From Protea cynaroides (lineage: Eukaryota > Streptophyta > Magnoliopsida > Proteales > Proteaceae), in the NCBI GenBank assembly GCA_028583415.1, contig CM053270.1, positions 49,244,663 to 49,308,662 of the forward strand: a stretch of DNA of 64,000 nucleotides. Direction: 5' to 3'. Below, piece after piece: positions 61,939-64,000 of this stretch. The stretch's first letter is position 1; every line of letters starts with the position of its first letter. Under the pieces are notes generated by a model. It was not told where the DNA came from and did no database searches. It saw only the letters and a program-made list of their open reading frames with translations. A program made the position numbers and the translations under genes.

Positions 61939-64000
61939 ACTGTCGCAATGAATAGTTATCATTTTCTACTTGATCTTCAGTTTATCAAGCAAACTCTTCA
62001 GCCATATGCCTTCTTTGCATGAATCTCTTGTTGCGATATACTCAGCTTCTGTAGTTGACAAAGCCACAGATTACAATCTTGACATCCAACTAATTGCACC
62101 ATCAACTAAAGTGAAACAGTAACCAGTGGTAGATCTCAATCTGTCATGATCTCTTGCATAATCTGCATCCACAAACCCGACCAACTATAAATTTTGGCTA
62201 CTGTAATAGATAGCCATGTCAGAAGTACCCTTCAAGTAACGAAGAATCCATTTTACAGTAGTCCAATGATCTCGACCTGGATTCTCCATGTACTTGCTAA
62301 GCTCCCACTACTTGTGCAATGTCTGGTCTGGTACACACCATGGAAAACATAAGGCTTCCTACTATTGATGCATATTGTAATCGAGCCATCTCTGTCTTCT
62401 CTGCTTCCATGCTAGGCTGTTCAGAAGACAGTTTACAACTAATAAAAAGTAGGATATTAACTGGTTTAGCATTTTTCATATTGAAGCAATGCAAAACCTT
62501 TTCAACATAACTCTTCTCGATCTTGAAGTACGGTCATCCCAAGAATTTGATTTTTGGCAGCCAAATATTTCATATCAAATTCCATAGTCAGGCAAGCTTT
62601 TAGTTCTACAATACCACCTTTAGAGGTACCTGCAACTAGCACGTCGTCAACATACAAAAAATAGATTATGAAGTCATCATTACCATGACTGTAAACATAG
62701 GCACAATGATCTGCTTTACATTTTTTGAACCCCAAGCTCAGAATGAAAGAATTAAATCACTTGTTCCAGCATTTTGGTGCTTGCTTCAAGCCATATAGTG
62801 ATTTGTTCAGCCGACAAACCAAATCCTTCTTGTTTTCTTCAACAAAACCTTCGGGTTAAATCATATAAATTTTTTTTCAAGATTTTAATGCAAAAAGGGC
62901 AGTTTTTACATCCAACTGTTCAAGCTCTAAGTTAAGCACAACTGCCATACTCAATACAGTACGAATAGTAGTTAGACGCACAATTGGAGAAAATATTTCA
63001 TTGAAATCAATACTTGATTTCTGAGCATAACCCTTCACCACTAATCAAGATTTGAATCATTCAACATTCCCATTAGTGTCCCTTTTCAGCTTGTAGACCC
63101 ACTTGCAAACCAATAGCCTTTCACCTATTAGGTAGCTTGACAAGATTCTAAGTCTTGTTTTTATACAGTGCTTCCATTTCCTCTTTCATAGATGCCCTCC
63201 ATTGTGAAGCATCGCTGGACTCACAAGCTTCTCGATATATACAAGGCTCATGCTCTTCAGTGATTCAACCATAAGCCATGACATAATCCTTGAGCCAAAC
63301 AGGAGGATTTGTAGTCCTCTTGGGTCATCCTTGGTCACCTGGAGTTTCAGCACCTGGTTCAGTATTCATCGGCTTCATCTCTTTCAGTATCGATCAGTTG
63401 TTCTTCAAATTGATTTTGAACTTCTTTGAGTGATTTAAGTTCAAACATCTGTGGCAAGTCATTACTTGATATTTCTCTGTCTTTTTGCAATGAATCTTCA
63501 TTAAACACAATATCTCGGCTAATAACTAACTTGTGGGCAGTAGAATCCCATAACCTGTACCATTTTACTCATATTGCATAGCTAAGAAAAATATATTTTC
63601 TGGACCTCGCATCAAGCTTAGTCCTTAACTCTTTAGGAACTCACATATAAGCATCACAACCAAAAGTACGGAGGAACGAATAGTCAATAGTTTTTCCAGA
63701 CCATATACCTCTTTTGGAATTTTCCTGTTTAGAGTAGTTGTTAGGGATCAATTAACCATGTAACAAGCTGTACATATAGCTTTAGCCCAAAACTTCTTCT
63801 CTATTCTAGTACAACTCAACATGCTTCTAGCACAATTCATCTGTGTACGATTCATGCGCTCAGCCACTCCATTTTACTGTGGAATTCTGGGAACCGTGTA
63901 GTGCCTCTGAATTCCATGCTTGCTGCAAAAATCTATGAATTATTGTAATATATATTCTCCTTTATTATCAGTTCTCAGACAGTTTATCTTTATTCCTTTC
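61939..64000 (-). pseudogene. pol: Ty1/copia pol (integrase end, RT, RNase H), broken, runs off the window
   Basis: Minus strand, from 64000 downward: integrase end with GVAERMNRT near 63846-63871; connection region; RT beginning near 63060 with LDVKTAFLH near 62900 and catalytic YVDDVLVAG near 62630-62655; then GSLMFSMVCTRPDIA near 62320 and RNase H up to 61939. Stops and frameshifts throughout. It resumes at 38407 after the solo LTR. RT copies RNA to DNA, RNase H removes the RNA strand, and integrase inserts the copy; none is functional here. This is the oldest layer on the right half of the window. Confidence 0.9.

Overview
The window is plant nuclear heterochromatin made almost entirely of nested LTR retrotransposons. 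I see no convincing host gene, tRNA, rRNA or CRISPR array. The evidence for a plant is: chromodomain-bearing Ty3/gypsy elements of Tekay/Del type, a Tat-like large retrotransposon derivative (LARD) with 4.1 kb LTRs, Ty1/copia relics, and primer sites matching plant initiator-Met tRNA and a Tat/Ogre-type tRNA. Species cannot be named.

Layout. 1-7770: a decayed Tekay element (T1, + strand) whose 5' LTR lies before the window. 7771-8955 and 23033-23481: a second, diverged LTR (2a) split by a 14.1 kb Tat-like LARD (8956-23032, target-site duplication GATGT). 23482-24133 and 32748-33872: another old LTR (2b) split by Tekay element T2 (24134-32747, duplication GTATA). 33873-37950: Ty1/copia gag, copia LTR-like sequence and a third old LTR (2c). 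37951-38407 and 61939-64000: an old copia pol (- strand) split in RNase H by a solo LTR (LTR3, duplication CTTTG). That solo LTR is itself split by a 21 kb Tekay array (39047-60045, - strand, duplication GGTAT) arranged LTR-internal-LTR-internal-LTR.

What stands out in the Tekay family. (1) An antisense gene sits between the 5' LTR and gag, on the strand opposite gag-pol, with conserved splice sites. It resembles the 'putative plant transposon protein' family. (2) A short frame ending in a CECNxC motif is conserved inside the LTRs of several diverged families, with mostly third-position changes. (3) A 68-70 bp intron-like segment separates gag from protease; its removal joins the two in frame in all four copies, although its length varies. 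(4) A splice donor in the LTR and an acceptor just before the gag ATG suggest a spliced leader. Together these suggest an element whose output is controlled by splicing and by a divergent antisense gene.

Data quality. About 47.9-57 kb looks poorly polished. A 0.6 kb G/T homopolymer block interrupts the array, and the copy after it differs from its sister mainly at CAG/CTG sites (changed to CGG/CCG plus indels). That pattern fits nanopore miscalls at CHG-methylated cytosines. Breaks in that region should not be read as biology without raw reads.
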